Translations under genes and position numbers: made by a program
Part shown: positions 1 to 10,480 of the stretch, piece after piece
How positions within the stretch are numbered: the first letter of the stretch is position 1
Layout of the letters: every line of letters starts with the position of its first letter
Notes under the pieces: model-generated
Database searches by the model: none
Told to the model about the DNA's origin: nothing
What the model saw: only the letters and a program-made list of their open reading frames with translations
DNA from: Cladosporium sp. IMV 00045
Lineage: Eukaryota; Ascomycota; Dothideomycetes; Cladosporiales; Cladosporiaceae
Length of the DNA: 64,000 nt
Assembly: GCA_001931905.2 (NCBI GenBank)
Contig: MSJI02000684.1
Span: forward strand, 1-64,000
Direction of reading: 5' to 3'

Positions 1-680
1 TCGCGATGGTCTGTGCCAAAGCCTGATCGCCGGCGCCTATGCCACTAGTTTCGTTGGTGCGTCACATGCCTTTGCGCGTGTGTGAAAGTGAAAGGACTTC
101 CTTGCACGTCAATTGACAGGGAACGATGGTACTGGCGACAGTGCGTACAGCAAGATGTCTCGGAAGGCAAGCTAGCGCAATGTATATGCCGCGATCAAAG
201 GAGGCCTGACGGAGAGGAAACACGTCGTTTGAGGAATGAAGGCCACCACAGCCTTACAGAGAGTGTGTGGATGCAGGCCATCAAGCCATGACACACAGGC
301 GAGTGCGAAGGAATCGATTTCCTGCAATCCAAGTCGCAGAAGTCCAGAGCTGAGGCTTGTGTGCCGTGCACGGCACGAGAGCCGGGGCGTGGTGGAGCTG
401 GTTGACGATTGGGCGGTTGTTTGTGTTGTCATACGAGTTTTTTGAGTTTTTGCTGCTCGGCGGCTGCGGGCGGCGGTGACGTCTTGCGCCTGCCAGCTCG
501 TTCCACTCTATCATAAGGCCCAAGGTCCGCAGCATTCACTACACAGACTCCTCGTTCCTCTACACAACAGCTCACCAACAACCACGACGCGAGATATTTT
601 GACGACCTTTCAAATCAAACGCCAGTACCGATACCGATAGCTTCACTACAAAGCTTCATTAAGCTCCACCAACCGCAAAC
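1..680. other. 5' flank of the MARVEL gene, no gene seen
   Basis: Only short open frames on both strands, none resembling a known family. The last 150 bases (roughly 530-680) are rich in short C/A and C/T stretches, as is usual for fungal promoters and 5' leaders, and lead directly into the ATG at 681. Confidence 0.6.
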
Positions 681-1291
681 ATGTCTATCGTCCAAGTTGG
701 CCTTCGAGGACTTCAGGTATGCGAGCGCGACCTCGCGAGAGTCGACATTCACAGAATCCTCTAACAATGACCGCGCGCAGTTCCTCTTCATCCTCATCTG
801 CATGGCTCTCATCGGTAACATGCTCGCCATGTCCAGCGGGCCCTCGGTCATCAACTACGACATGTTCGTGGCCGTCTTCAGCATGCTGTCCCTCTTCTAC
901 CTCACCCTCGTCGCGGTCAAGGACTCCTTCACGATCCACCCCATCTTCCCTCTCGTCCTCGACATCCTCTGCACCCTTTTTACTCTGATCGCCGGTATCG
1001 CGACCGCCGCCTACCTGCGCGTGCGCAGCTGCAGCAACCAGGTACGTTTCTTTGCGAATCAATGCGCCAACATTGCACTCACTCACATTCCTACAGGATT
1101 ACCTTAACAGCAACATCATCACCCGCGGCAACTCCTCGAGATGCCGCGAAGGCCAGGCCGCCACCGCCTTTTTCTGGTTCGCCTTCGCCGCTTTCCTTGC
1201 ATCCACCGTCATGAGCGGCCTCGCATCTCGCGGCAGCGCCAACGTTCGCGCCGGTGGCATCCGCCGCGGCCCTGCTATGAGCCAGGTGTAA
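681..1291 (+). CDS. MARVEL-domain four-helix membrane protein, Nce102-like
   Basis: Three exons (681-716, 717-780 intron, 781-1041, 1042-1096 intron, 1097-1291) give a 163-residue protein; all joins keep phase 0 and use GTATGC/GTACGT donors and GCAG/ACAG acceptors. Four hydrophobic segments are visible at about residues 11-29, 36-58, 68-91 and 120-141, with a short polar cysteine-bearing loop between helices 3 and 4 (RSC and SRC). The size and four-helix plan are those of the fungal MARVEL/Nce102 family, plasma-membrane proteins that organise eisosomes and were first described through non-classical export. The C-terminus is Gly/Arg-rich and cytosolic by prediction. The assignment rests on topology and overall feel of the sequence; another MARVEL family member is the main alternative. 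Confidence 0.85.
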
Positions 1292-3023
1292 AAGCGCGGA
1301 CGAAAGTGCTTTGGATAAGGCGCGACTGGTGGCGAATGTCTTATCGACAGAAGCTAACGTCGCGAATGGAAGAGCCGCCGCGCTGAATTGAGATTCCCTC
1401 TTCGCGCGCGAGTTCAAAGAGTCACGCTGTTTACGTCTTCTCCACGACGGATGGGCTGGGGCTTCATTTTCGTATTCTCGATTGCTCTCTTTTCTTTTTT
1501 CTTGGTTTCCTCTTTCTATGGATGTAACAACGATATCACGGGCACACGTTCAGCGGGAGAAAAACTACCGGATCGGGCGTTGCTTTTGAGAGGCGTTGCT
1601 ATGTTATCTTGAGGATTTGGTTCTTCTTTCTTCTTGATTTATGGATTACCCGCACATGAGCTTTTACATCAATATACCTTAATGTGTATGATTGCCAGAT
1701 TGAACAAGTTGGAAGCACCGTTTCACCGTGCCATTTCGCTCGATGCAATGTCAGGCAAGCTCTACAGTCTTGCAGGAATTCTGTGCTTGTGCAGACATCA
1801 TTCAGTCGTGTTGGTAAAAAGATCACAAAGACCCTCATTATTGCCTCCTAGACTTGGGATGGCAGAGCGAGACGCTCACAGGGCTGATGACGACTGTCTG
1901 GAGTCTCCAGCTATGGAGCTCTACTAGGGACATCAATGAGCTCACCACTTGCTAAGGCAGAGACATGCACTGTCCTCCCACGATTCTGCCGTGAATCTAG
2001 ATGCGATGGTTGCTTTGCCGCCAGATTCCGGATTTCACACGGCAAGACCGGATCCCTCGAACGCGATTCTCATCACTCCCGGCATCGAAGTGAAGAATAC
2101 GCACTGCCAACAAGTAACGACCGGTCTGCGCACGTGTGATGCTCTCTTTGGCTTTCACTCCGCAAAGTGCAATATATGTGAATCAGGAAGCATGGGGGCT
2201 GTGCGTGGGCTAAGATCTATCGACCTATCATCCAAGCCTGCTAGGAGAGCATTCCAGCTGTTTCTGCAGAAATGCAGGCTTCCTCTTTCTCCCGTCATCT
2301 CATCAAGCCGACTTGCGAGCGCGGCAATGCTGGGCAAAAGCGCGGCCGCGCTCATCGTCACGGAGAGATTCCAAAGCCACACACGCCACAGAGATTTGCC
2401 AGCCTCGACATCCTTCGCTCAGATTCACGTCCTTCACAGGAACAGGCCACTGATGAACCATATGATACAGACTCGAACGATCTACACGGCCCGCGGCGGT
2501 CCGCGACTCAATGAGCTCATGATGATGCCTCGATCAAGTCAGGTCAAATCAAGAAAAGCATATCTCTCAATTTCATCCGCTTCTCCGTCTAGCAGGCGCG
2601 CGATCGATTACGCGAGGCACGTCGGATGCGGTCTGGGCGTCTGCTTGGGAGAAGGGACCATCTTCTTTCTCTGCTTGTGCCTTTGTCTTGTTCGAGCGCA
2701 GAGCGGTAAGTAAGCGGTAGCAGCAGTGGGAGTGGACTCGACTAATCACCACCTACTGTCGCTGCTCTTCCAAGTCTTCTTAGCCTGTTCTCTGCGTCTT
2801 GTTCGTGCGTTCCGCCAGCACGCCCGCGCCGTTTTGCACTTCCGTTTCATAGACTTCCTTGTTTTTCTGGTTATCTGCCTGCTTGCCTGCGGACCATGCA
2901 CATTAGTGGCCCGTCGCATTGATACCCCTGCTCGATTGGCAACACGGAACCCTGATCACGATTAATCCCCCCAAGAAGCCCGCGCGGCGCGTTACTTGGA
3001 ACCCTCTTCGAGGCTCGGCGCAG
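1292..3023. other. Long leader/promoter of the glycosyltransferase gene
   Basis: About 1.7 kb without a supported gene. An open frame of 254 codons (1949-2713, +) has no recognisable domain. A good donor (GTAAGT) lies at 2706 and a TAG acceptor at 2904-2906, so a 5'-UTR intron, or an upstream exon for the glycosyltransferase, is possible but unproved. Confidence 0.5.
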
Positions 3024-6000
3024 ATGGGCGTTCATGATGGCGAAGACCAGCGCTCCGCGGCTCCTGCAGATGGAGTCACCGAGCAGACGAAGCAATTCTG
3101 GAAAGGAAACGCTCCAGACCAAGTCGTTCTTCCGATGCAGGAAGATACCGCCAAGCACGATGGGCCCGCGCAATCTGAAGCAGTAGAGAGTCGACGAGGG
3201 AGCAATGCTTCCTTTGCTTCGGCGCTGAGCAGTCAACCGGGCATGGAGGAGCAGAATGCTCCGTTGAGGAAGAGCGCTTCGGATCCTCTGGGGAGGAGGG
3301 CAAGTGCGAGCAACAACGATGGCCGGCCGAAAGCGTCAAGAACGGATACTACGCCTCCGGATACGAATCGCCCTTCGCTCCCAAAGGGATCTTCGCGAAA
3401 CCAAACCGAGAGGCCTAAACCGCCTCAGCGAAGCAGTACTCTCATGAATGGCATGAGGCGTACTGCCACATTTGCTCAATTGCAGAGCAAGCGCACGAAT
3501 TCCTCATACGCCTATACATTCGATCCTATGTCCTCGGACACCGACTCGTCGTCGAGTTCTTCCGAGGATGAACTGCCAGCCAAGAAACGCAAGGCACCAA
3601 AGAAGGAGAAGCATGGACAAGGGCAAGAGATGAGCGAGGAAGAGAGGCAAAGGCGGGAAGACGCAAAACAAGGGAAGTCATACTCGCGCTTCAAACTCAG
3701 CAACAACCACCTGAAAACGAGAGGTCGCATTTCGAAGAACGACGGAAGATTGAGCATTTCCATCAACGAAACGGCGAACAGTGGCTATGTTGCGAAAGCA
3801 CTCGGACAAAGCCTTCGCAACCAACTCGACATCCCCTCTCGACACGGAACTCGACCTGAGCACGATGATCCCGAACAGATGGAAGAGGCGAAGCGCGTTG
3901 AGTCGCAAGCGGAATCCCTGGCCTCCGCCCTTCGCCCTGCAGTTTCACGGCCGCGCCTCAACATTGTCATTATGGTAATTGGAAGTCGAGGTGACATCCA
4001 ACCCTTCCTGAAGATAGGCAAGGTCCTCAAAGAAAACAAGCACCGAGTACGCATCGCCACTCATCCCGCTTTCCGCGATTTCGTTCAGGAGACCGGACTC
4101 GAGTTCTTCTCTGTCGGGGGAAACCCGTCCGAGCTCATGGCATTCATGGTGAAGAATCCGGGTCTCATCCCCAACATGTCGACCGTCATGCAAGGCGAAA
4201 TCGGCCGACGACGCGAGCAGATGGCCGAGATGTTCGAAGGCTTCTGGCGCGCCTGCGTCAATTCCGCAGACGACGAGCATGACCCTAAGAACGTCAATCT
4301 CATGAACGACAAGAACCCCTTCATCGCCGACGCAATCATCGCCAACCCGCCCTCCTTCGCTCACGTACACATTGCGGAACGCCTAGGTATTCCCTTACAC
4401 ATGATGTTCACGTTCCCTTACTCGCCTACTCAAGCATTCCCGCATCCCCTGGCGAACATCAAGCCGCAGAAGAGCAATGTCAACGAATCCTACGTCAACT
4501 TCATGTCTTACCCGCTCGTGGAAATGATGACCTTCCAAGGCTTGGGAGATCTGGTGAACAACTTCCGCGAGAAAACGCTCGGCCTCGAACCGGTCAGTCA
4601 GATCTGGGCGCCTGGTGCGCTCTACCGCATGAAAGTCCCCTACACCTACCTCTGGAGTCCCTCGCTAGTGCCCAAGCCCAAAGACTGGGGTCCCGAAATC
4701 GACATTGGCGGATTCGTCTTCCTCGACCTCGCCAGCAACTTCAAGCCCCCGCAAGACCTGCAAGACTTCCTCGACGCCGGCGAGCAGCCCGTGTACATCG
4801 GGTTTGGCAGCATCGTCGTCGACGACGCGGACAAGTTCACCCAGATGATCTTCAAAGCGGTCGAACTGGCCGGTGTGCGAGCTCTGGTGAACAAAGGCTG
4901 GGGCGGACTCGGCGGCGAGGGCAAAGACACTCCCGACAACATCTTCATGCTGGGCAACACGCCTCACGACTGGCTGTTCCCGCGCGTCAAAGCCGTCATC
5001 CACCACGGAGGTGCGGGCACCACCGCCATGGGTCTCAAGTGCGGCAAGCCGACCATGATCGTGCCTTTCTTCGGCGACCAGCCCTTCTGGGGTGCCATGA
5101 CTGCCGACGCCAAGGCGGGTGCGCACCAGTGCATTCCCTACAAGAAGCTCACTGCGGAACGCTTAGCAGAGGGAATCAAGCAGTGTTTGACGGAGGAGTC
5201 TCAGAAGAACGTGCAGCAAATTGCAGACTCGATCGTTCGCGAAGGCGATGGCGCCGAGAATGCGGTGAGGTCCTTCCACAGAAGCTTGCCTGTCGCTGGA
5301 CCAAGGAACATGCGCTGCTCTATTCTCGAGGGCCAAGCAGCTGTGTGGAAGTTGAGGGATTCGCACCTTAGATTGTCAGCCTTGGCTGCACAGATTCTGG
5401 TCGAAAAGCAGAAAATCAAGTGGTCGGATTTGAAGATCCTGCGCCACTACGAATGGAACGACTTCGATGGTCCCGGTGAGCCCATCACCGGCGCCGGCAG
5501 TGCGCTTACGACTTCTGCATTCAACTTCGGCGAGGGAGTGGGCATGGTACCCGTACGCATTGCAAAGCACGTCAGGAAACGTGAAGAGCACGAGCGTCGC
5601 AAAGCAGCCGTCGCGAAGAAGAAAGAAGAGAGGAAGCAGAAGAAACTCGCCGAAGCAGCTGCCAAATCCAACCCCCTAGATCAACCCGGACCCAACAACC
5701 CGGCCGCCACAGAAACCGCACGTCGATACGAAGACACCGGAGGCGGAAGACCTCAAGCCCACCGCGACGGAACAAACACTACCCTCGGCTCCAACATTTC
5801 CGCCGACCCGGAAGAGCCCCTCGCACAAGAAGTCGCAGAGGACATCGGGCGCGGCTTCAAAGCCTCCGGCGCCGCCCTGCTCACCATGCCCATGGACCTG
5901 CACCTCGCCATAGCACAGGGATTCCACAACGCACCACGGCTCTGGGGCGACGCGACGGTGCGCAAACCAGTGCGCATCACCGGGTTCAAATCGGGCTGGA

Positions 6001-7025
6001 CAGCCGCGCGCAGGGAGTTCGGGTACGGAGTGTACGACGGCTGGACGGGCCTCGTCACCCAGCCCGCGCACGGCTGGAAGGACGAAGTGACGGTGCCAGC
6101 GAAATTCGGCGGCCTAGGACTCGGCGTCGCCAAAGGCATCGGCGGCTGCGTGATCAAAAACATCTCCGCCATCGTCTCACCACCCGCCTACCTCGCCACC
6201 GGCATACGGAAATACGCGTCAAAACGCCTCGGCGGCCCCAGCGCCAACGCCTTCATCCGCCGCGCGCACATGGTTCAAGGCTTCAAGACGCTGAACGAAC
6301 TCGGCACCGACGACGGCACGGCCGACGGGCACGCGGCGGAAAAGCAAAAAGTCATCCGCGAAGTGGAAGCGGGCTGGGCCGTTTTCGAAGAACTCTGGCG
6401 CGAAGTCGACGCCCTGCACCACGTCACGGGCAACGGACCCCTGGGGCGACTGAGAATGCAGCGCGAGAAGAAGCGGTGGGAAGCCATGGGCGCGCTGGAG
6501 AGCGTGCGCACCGCGCGCGAAGCGCTCAAAGCCTATCGCGAGAACGAGGATGTCGAGGCCCTCTTTTCTGAGAAGCGCCGCGAGACCGTCGTCGCGCAAC
6601 TCCCCCGCGCGCCTGCCATGGCGCGCACGCAGACGTACGGGGAGGGCAATACGCTGACGAACGGGCGGACGGTGTCGGAAGCGCACGACAGCACGCTGGA
6701 CGCTGTGGCGGAGGGGAATGATGAGGCTGCCATTGCTACTGAGGGGCATGAGGCTATTACGGCGGATTATGACGGGCCGAAAGCGCCTGTCGAGAGGAAA
6801 GATTCCGAAGCCACCACGGCTGTGCCGAGCGATAGTACGGATGATGGGGAGGATGAGAAGCGCAAGAAGACGGCGAGTGCGGAGAGGAGGGCTAGTAGGG
6901 CGGTGGGCAGGGAGGGGGAGAGGGATTATTTCAGTAAACCTGCTGAACAGCCGCCGCGGGTGAAGATTGCTGGTGGGCCGGGGAGCCATGATATGGCGAT
7001 GCCGAATGGCGTTGCTACGGCTTGA
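3024..7025 (+). CDS. Large GT28/UDP-glucosyltransferase (sterol glucosyltransferase-like) with VPS13/ATG2-like tail
   Basis: Single-exon frame of 1333 residues from the first ATG at 3024; the frame stays open back to 2907 but only with non-ATG codons, so an upstream exon is possible. Residues 1-300 are polar, Ser-rich and probably disordered. From about residue 308 there is a glycosyltransferase family 28 N-terminal domain (IVIMVIGSRGDIQPF), followed near residue 659 by the UDP-sugar-binding signature HHGGAGTT and the FFGDQPFW motif. This layout matches fungal sterol 3-beta-glucosyltransferases, but no GRAM or PH domain like those of Atg26 is visible. After a Lys/Glu/Ala-rich linker (about residues 850-900) a segment at about 930-1080 carries the repeated G-x-G-L-x-x-x-P-x-x-G pattern seen in VPS13 and ATG2 C-termini. 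The last 150 residues are charged and low-complexity. The acceptor substrate is unknown; a sterol or other membrane lipid is inferred. Confidence 0.88.
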   Translation: MGVHDGEDQRSAAPADGVTEQTKQFWKGNAPDQVVLPMQEDTAKHDGPAQSEAVESRRGSNASFASALSSQPGMEEQNAPLRKSASDPLGRRASASNNDGRPKASRTDTTPPDTNRPSLPKGSSRNQTERPKPPQRSSTLMNGMRRTATFAQLQSKRTNSSYAYTFDPMSSDTDSSSSSSEDELPAKKRKAPKKEKHGQGQEMSEEERQRREDAKQGKSYSRFKLSNNHLKTRGRISKNDGRLSISINETANSGYVAKALGQSLRNQLDIPSRHGTRPEHDDPEQMEEAKRVESQAESLASALRPAVSRPRLNIVIMVIGSRGDIQPFLKIGKVLKENKHRVRIATHPAFRDFVQETGLEFFSVGGNPSELMAFMVKNPGLIPNMSTVMQGEIGRRREQMAEMFEGFWRACVNSADDEHDPKNVNLMNDKNPFIADAIIANPPSFAHVHIAERLGIPLHMMFTFPYSPTQAFPHPLANIKPQKSNVNESYVNFMSYPLVEMMTFQGLGDLVNNFREKTLGLEPVSQIWAPGALYRMKVPYTYLWSPSLVPKPKDWGPEIDIGGFVFLDLASNFKPPQDLQDFLDAGEQPVYIGFGSIVVDDADKFTQMIFKAVELAGVRALVNKGWGGLGGEGKDTPDNIFMLGNTPHDWLFPRVKAVIHHGGAGTTAMGLKCGKPTMIVPFFGDQPFWGAMTADAKAGAHQCIPYKKLTAERLAEGIKQCLTEESQKNVQQIADSIVREGDGAENAVRSFHRSLPVAGPRNMRCSILEGQAAVWKLRDSHLRLSALAAQILVEKQKIKWSDLKILRHYEWNDFDGPGEPITGAGSALTTSAFNFGEGVGMVPVRIAKHVRKREEHERRKAAVAKKKEERKQKKLAEAAAKSNPLDQPGPNNPAATETARRYEDTGGGRPQAHRDGTNTTLGSNISADPEEPLAQEVAEDIGRGFKASGAALLTMPMDLHLAIAQGFHNAPRLWGDATVRKPVRITGFKSGWTAARREFGYGVYDGWTGLVTQPAHGWKDEVTVPAKFGGLGLGVAKGIGGCVIKNISAIVSPPAYLATGIRKYASKRLGGPSANAFIRRAHMVQGFKTLNELGTDDGTADGHAAEKQKVIREVEAGWAVFEELWREVDALHHVTGNGPLGRLRMQREKKRWEAMGALESVRTAREALKAYRENEDVEALFSEKRRETVVAQLPRAPAMARTQTYGEGNTLTNGRTVSEAHDSTLDAVAEGNDEAAIATEGHEAITADYDGPKAPVERKDSEATTAVPSDSTDDGEDEKRKKTASAERRASRAVGREGERDYFSKPAEQPPRVKIAGGPGSHDMAMPNGVATA

Positions 7026-7584
7026 GTTTTGAGGCGATCGACTCCTTTTGCGTTCGCCCAATGGGGTGGTGGAGAAGGAAAGACGATGGCGGCGATGAAG
7101 CCGTCGAGCAAGAAAACATTTCATTTGTTCTCACAGCGGATTCTGCTAGAGGGCGGGTTTGCATTGCATATGGCATGGCATGGCATGAGAGCGATGCGAA
7201 GCGATGCGATCTGGTTTGTTTCCCTGGCAAGAGGCTAGCTCCTCTGCCTTTTCACTTTGATTTTGCCGGTTTATTTTGACCCAGAGATATCCTCGACGCG
7301 AAGGCGTTTCGGTTCCCTGTTTGCGGGATTTGATATACGCCCATCGCTCATCATCTTACTATTATTATAACTTACACTATGCATGACCTTAATATTATGG
7401 ATACTACTTCAATACATTCCCATCTCTTGGAGAACGTTCTCGGGGATGTCCTTCTCTGACCGTCGTCGTTATTTCCCCTTGACTTCACTTGACTTGACTT
7501 CACTTCACAAACATACGCCACTCCACCGGCTACCTGCCGCATAGAAAACGGCATGTTCCAAGTGCGAGATAACGGTATTTGACG

Positions 7585-7609
7585 GAAAGAAAGAAAGAAA
7601 GAAAGAAAG
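7585..7609. repeat. (GAAA)n microsatellite
   Basis: Six consecutive GAAA units in the intergenic region. Confidence 0.95.
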
Positions 7610-7654
7610 GGACTTGCCACTTTCACCAATCCAGCATTAAAAGTATATATGTAT

Positions 7655-7678
7655 AAAAAAAAAAAAAAAAAAAAAAAA
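7655..7678. repeat. Poly-A run of 24
   Basis: Uninterrupted run of A on the + strand; seen directly. There is no sign of a retroposed gene upstream, so it looks like simple-sequence DNA. Confidence 0.95.
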
Positions 7679-8147
7679 GGTATCATTCCAAGAACGTGAC
7701 TGGTTGCCACTTTTCATAAGTCTATGCTTGATGGAGCACCGCCGGACTTCTTCTTGTGGTGTAATGAAGCGATCTCTCGGTTTGTGGCAGTTTCTTCTCT
7801 CATTTGACTGTTCTTAGAGCAGTGGAATTGGTGATCCGGCCGAGATGAGTGGGCATTTATTATAATAGGTGTGTGCGGACTCGCTGCTGTATTCTTCGGA
7901 TGAAGTCTGTCATTGTGCGGGCCTGGTGACTCCAGAGGGTGAAGTGGAGTCTCGGATAAGACGCGAGTATGGTTGTAATGAAGGTTGCCGTTTTTCGTAA
8001 TGCCACGAAATTGGCCTGTTGCTCTTGGCCCTCTAGATGCTTTTAATCTAATATTCAAATACTGTACATCTCCCTTGACCTCTTCTTGAGAGTGTCCATC
8101 TCATCTTACAAGCAAAGAAAACCACCGTCCCTCACCCTCTCAAGTCC

Positions 8148-9083
8148 TTACCTCCTCTGCCCCATCTGCCTTCTCCCCACATGCCCCTTCGCCAAAGGCG
8201 CCCTCGCCTCCGCCATGATCGGCTCCTCCAGCGCCTTCAAATCAGCAATCTTCCTCGCCTCCTCAATGGCCTCCAAGCCCGAAACGACCTTGTTCGTCTC
8301 CTCAGCCTGCACCTGCGCCTCGCCCTCAATGCCCTCAGCCTCGATCTTCTCCACCGCAGGCGCGGGCAGCGCCTCCGCCCTCCTCGCTTCCAGCTCCGCC
8401 CGCCTCTCCTCCGTCATTCTCCACGATGCCGGGAAGCCGGTGTACGGGTTGAGCAGGCGCGCGCGCAGAAGCGCTTTCTGCTTGCGCTGCATGCGCTTGT
8501 TGGTCACGTGGCGCAGGTCCTGCGGCAGGTCCTCGAAAGAGTCCGCTTTGGGATCCTTCGCTTCGGCAAGAAGCTTTCCAATCGTCTCTCCCAAGAACCG
8601 TTTGTTCTGGGCCTGCGACCCGAAGCTCTCGCAGCTCATGCGCACGATTTCCTTGTGCGGGTTCCAGCGGGCGCCGACGAGTTTGACGAGCTTGAGCCTC
8701 TGCTTCTCGTTGAGATCAGGCAAGTCGGCGGGCGCGAATTCCACCACCACCTTGTGCGCCGCCGGGTGCTGCTCGCCCATGTAGCTGGTGTAGCGCCAGC
8801 GCAGCGGCGTGGCCTGCGTCGGCGGGCTGAAGGGCTTCGACAGCGAGCCCAGCAGGGGCATTTCCCACGCGGCTTTGCGGGCGAACGCGCGGATTTCACG
8901 GTGCGTTTCCAGTTCGGCGTGGGCTTGCGAGGGGAGCGTTCCGAGGTCGATGGGAGGGAGGATTTCGGGGTCGGGGGAGATTTGCGAGGCGGATCGGGAG
9001 GGTGTGGAGGCGAAGGTGCGGGTGGTCCATTGTTGGAGGGGTCGGGGGGCCTTGAGGCAGGCTTGTCGGAGGGGTGTGGCCAT
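8148..9083 (-). CDS. Mitochondrial small ribosomal subunit protein mS35 (RSM24 type)
   Basis: Intronless, 311 residues from ATG at 9083 (the frame extends upstream without a better ATG). The first ~35 residues are rich in Arg, Thr, Ser and Ala and nearly lack acidic residues, as expected of a mitochondrial presequence. The central part (RWRYTSYMGEQHPAAHKV, then KLVKLVGARWNPHKEIVRMSCESF and the NKRFLGETI stretch) is the conserved mS35/MRP-S28 domain found in fungal 37S subunit protein S24. The C-terminal 80 residues are Ala/Glu/Arg-rich, probably helical and less conserved. It is a structural protein of the mitoribosomal small subunit. It is divergent from ALG13 with about 360 bases between the start codons. 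Confidence 0.9.
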   Translation of the reverse strand: MATPLRQACLKAPRPLQQWTTRTFASTPSRSASQISPDPEILPPIDLGTLPSQAHAELETHREIRAFARKAAWEMPLLGSLSKPFSPPTQATPLRWRYTSYMGEQHPAAHKVVVEFAPADLPDLNEKQRLKLVKLVGARWNPHKEIVRMSCESFGSQAQNKRFLGETIGKLLAEAKDPKADSFEDLPQDLRHVTNKRMQRKQKALLRARLLNPYTGFPASWRMTEERRAELEARRAEALPAPAVEKIEAEGIEGEAQVQAEETNKVVSGLEAIEEARKIADLKALEEPIMAEARAPLAKGHVGRRQMGQRR

Positions 9084-9446
9084 GGTTGTGATGTGATGTG
9101 GTGGTGTGGTGGTGGTATAATCACAGCAGCATTGGATTACCTGAGGATGTTCTTCCAACATGGCACTTTCGCGGGAGCGGTTGCGGGCTGGCTTTCACTT
9201 CCGACGTCCACAGAGCACTAGCGCCGAAAGAGAGTTTCGAGGCATCATTGCACGGCTGCCAGCCAGACGAGACGTGAACTACGCCTCCCCACCATTTGCC
9301 GGAGAGTGGAAACAGAGAGACATGCGCATTTATTGATTCAAGATATTTATATAATAACAAGCTCAACGTTCTTCGCTTCTCCCGACTGGCCCTCTCTTCC
9401 ACTCCCATTCACAAACACCACATCCATCGCTTCCCATCCCAAAACC
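9084..9446. promoter_or_regulatory. Shared promoter region between mS35 and ALG13
   Basis: A 363-base gap between two divergent start codons. It includes an AT-rich element at about 9335-9357 (TATTTATATAATAA) some 90 bases upstream of the ALG13 ATG. That it serves both genes is inferred from position alone. Confidence 0.5.
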
Positions 9447-10112
9447 ATGTCATCCAAACTCTGCTTCCTCACCGTCGGCGCAACCGCCTCCTTCAGCGCC
9501 CTGATCGAAGCCGCCGTCTCGCCCGCCTTCCTCACCGCCCTGCAATCGCAAGGCTACACCGAGCTGAGCGTGCAATATGGCCAAGACGGCAAGGAATTGT
9601 TCGAGAAATGCAAAGCGAACGCCCAGAACACGTCAAAACTGACAGTGACGGGCTTCGATCTCGACAAAATCGGGCTGGGGCGGCACATGCGTCGCGCCAA
9701 AGGTGGCAAGGACGCTGTTGAGGGGGTTGTGATTTCACATGCTGGTGAGTAAATTCTAAATCTTCCCATCTCGAATATCACACAAGAAGCGATATCTCGC
9801 AATCCATCTCAAACCCCATCAAACACATACACTAACAGAACAGGCTCCGGCTCCATCCTCGACGCCCTGCGCATCGCCGTGCCCCTCATCGTAGTCCCCA
9901 ACGAAACCCTGCTCGACAACCACCAAGTCGAGCTGGCAGAAGCGCTCGCCGAGCAGGAGTACGTGGTCCACGGCAGACTTGCGCAACTGCCTCAAGCTCT
10001 CGCCGATGCTGAGAAACTTCGCCAAAGGGCGAAGGAGTGGCCGCCGGTCAATAGTGGGCCGGAGAGGGGGTTGAGGGGCGTTTTGGACGATGAGATGGGG
10101 TTTTTGGATTGA
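9447..10112 (+). CDS. ALG13: UDP-GlcNAc transferase subunit ALG13
   Basis: Two exons (9447-9744 and 9844-10112) separated by a 99-base intron with GTGAGT donor and CAG acceptor in phase 1; 188 residues. The protein is the catalytic GT28 C-domain of the dolichol-linked oligosaccharide pathway: with membrane-bound Alg14 it adds the second GlcNAc to GlcNAc-PP-dolichol on the cytosolic face of the ER. The N-terminal strand-loop ([10 protein letters not shown]) and, across the splice junction, the UDP-GlcNAc-binding motif [12 protein letters not shown] followed by [22 protein letters not shown] are characteristic of Alg13 and related to MurG. Its length is close to that of yeast Alg13 (202). There is no membrane segment, consistent with reliance on Alg14, which is not in this window. 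Confidence 0.95.
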
Positions 10113-10480
10113 AGTTTTCTATTTACGGTTTATTTTGTTGGTTTTGGGGGTAGTGGGGGTAGGGGGTTTGGGAGCTTTCGTTGTTATTGATTGGATGATT
10201 GAGGGGAAATGCCTGGATGGTCATGACAAGAACGGTAGGCGTTGGGGGGAAGATTGGTGGTTCGGACTATCTCATTGTTATAGCGAACCGCATTGGACTA
10301 ATAGACTAGGGTTACTCGATATAAAATCGAACAAACTCAACGAACCCAATTTCAAGAAATCCGTCCTGCCAGCCATTGAGGACATAGCACTATAAATTCG
10401 ACAGAGGCCGGTATCGAGACAAAATCGAGAAATAGATTCGAACAATTCAGCTCTATCAAGGAGATCCCTATTGACTCACC
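10113..10480. other. Convergent intergenic region, nothing seen
   Basis: G/T-rich then A-rich sequence between the ALG13 stop and the stop of the next, leftward gene. No gene or repeat is recognisable. Confidence 0.6.

Larger units (their letters stand above)
7026..8147. other. Convergent intergenic region, simple repeats only
   Basis: 3' flanks of the glycosyltransferase (+) and mS35 (-) genes. It holds a GAAA microsatellite and a 24-A run (listed separately) and a short imperfect array of CTTGACTTCA-type words at about 7478-7508. No gene is visible. Confidence 0.6.

Noticed and set aside
1949..2713. 254-codon open frame on the + strand upstream of the glycosyltransferase
   Set aside because: No domain or family resemblance, repeated Ser/Arg/His composition typical of chance frames in this base composition, and its position in the leader of the next gene. 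It was kept only as a possible upstream exon region.
6219..7124. 301-codon - strand frame over the end of the glycosyltransferase gene
   Set aside because: Arg/His-rich antisense shadow; no domain and no ordered composition.
7655..7678. Poly-A run as the tail of a retroelement
   Set aside because: No target-site duplication or upstream element sequence could be found; it lies next to a GAAA microsatellite and fits simple-sequence DNA.
8181..9221. 346-codon + strand frame antisense to mS35
   Set aside because: Leu/Arg-rich shadow of a well-supported ribosomal protein gene, without any domain of its own.
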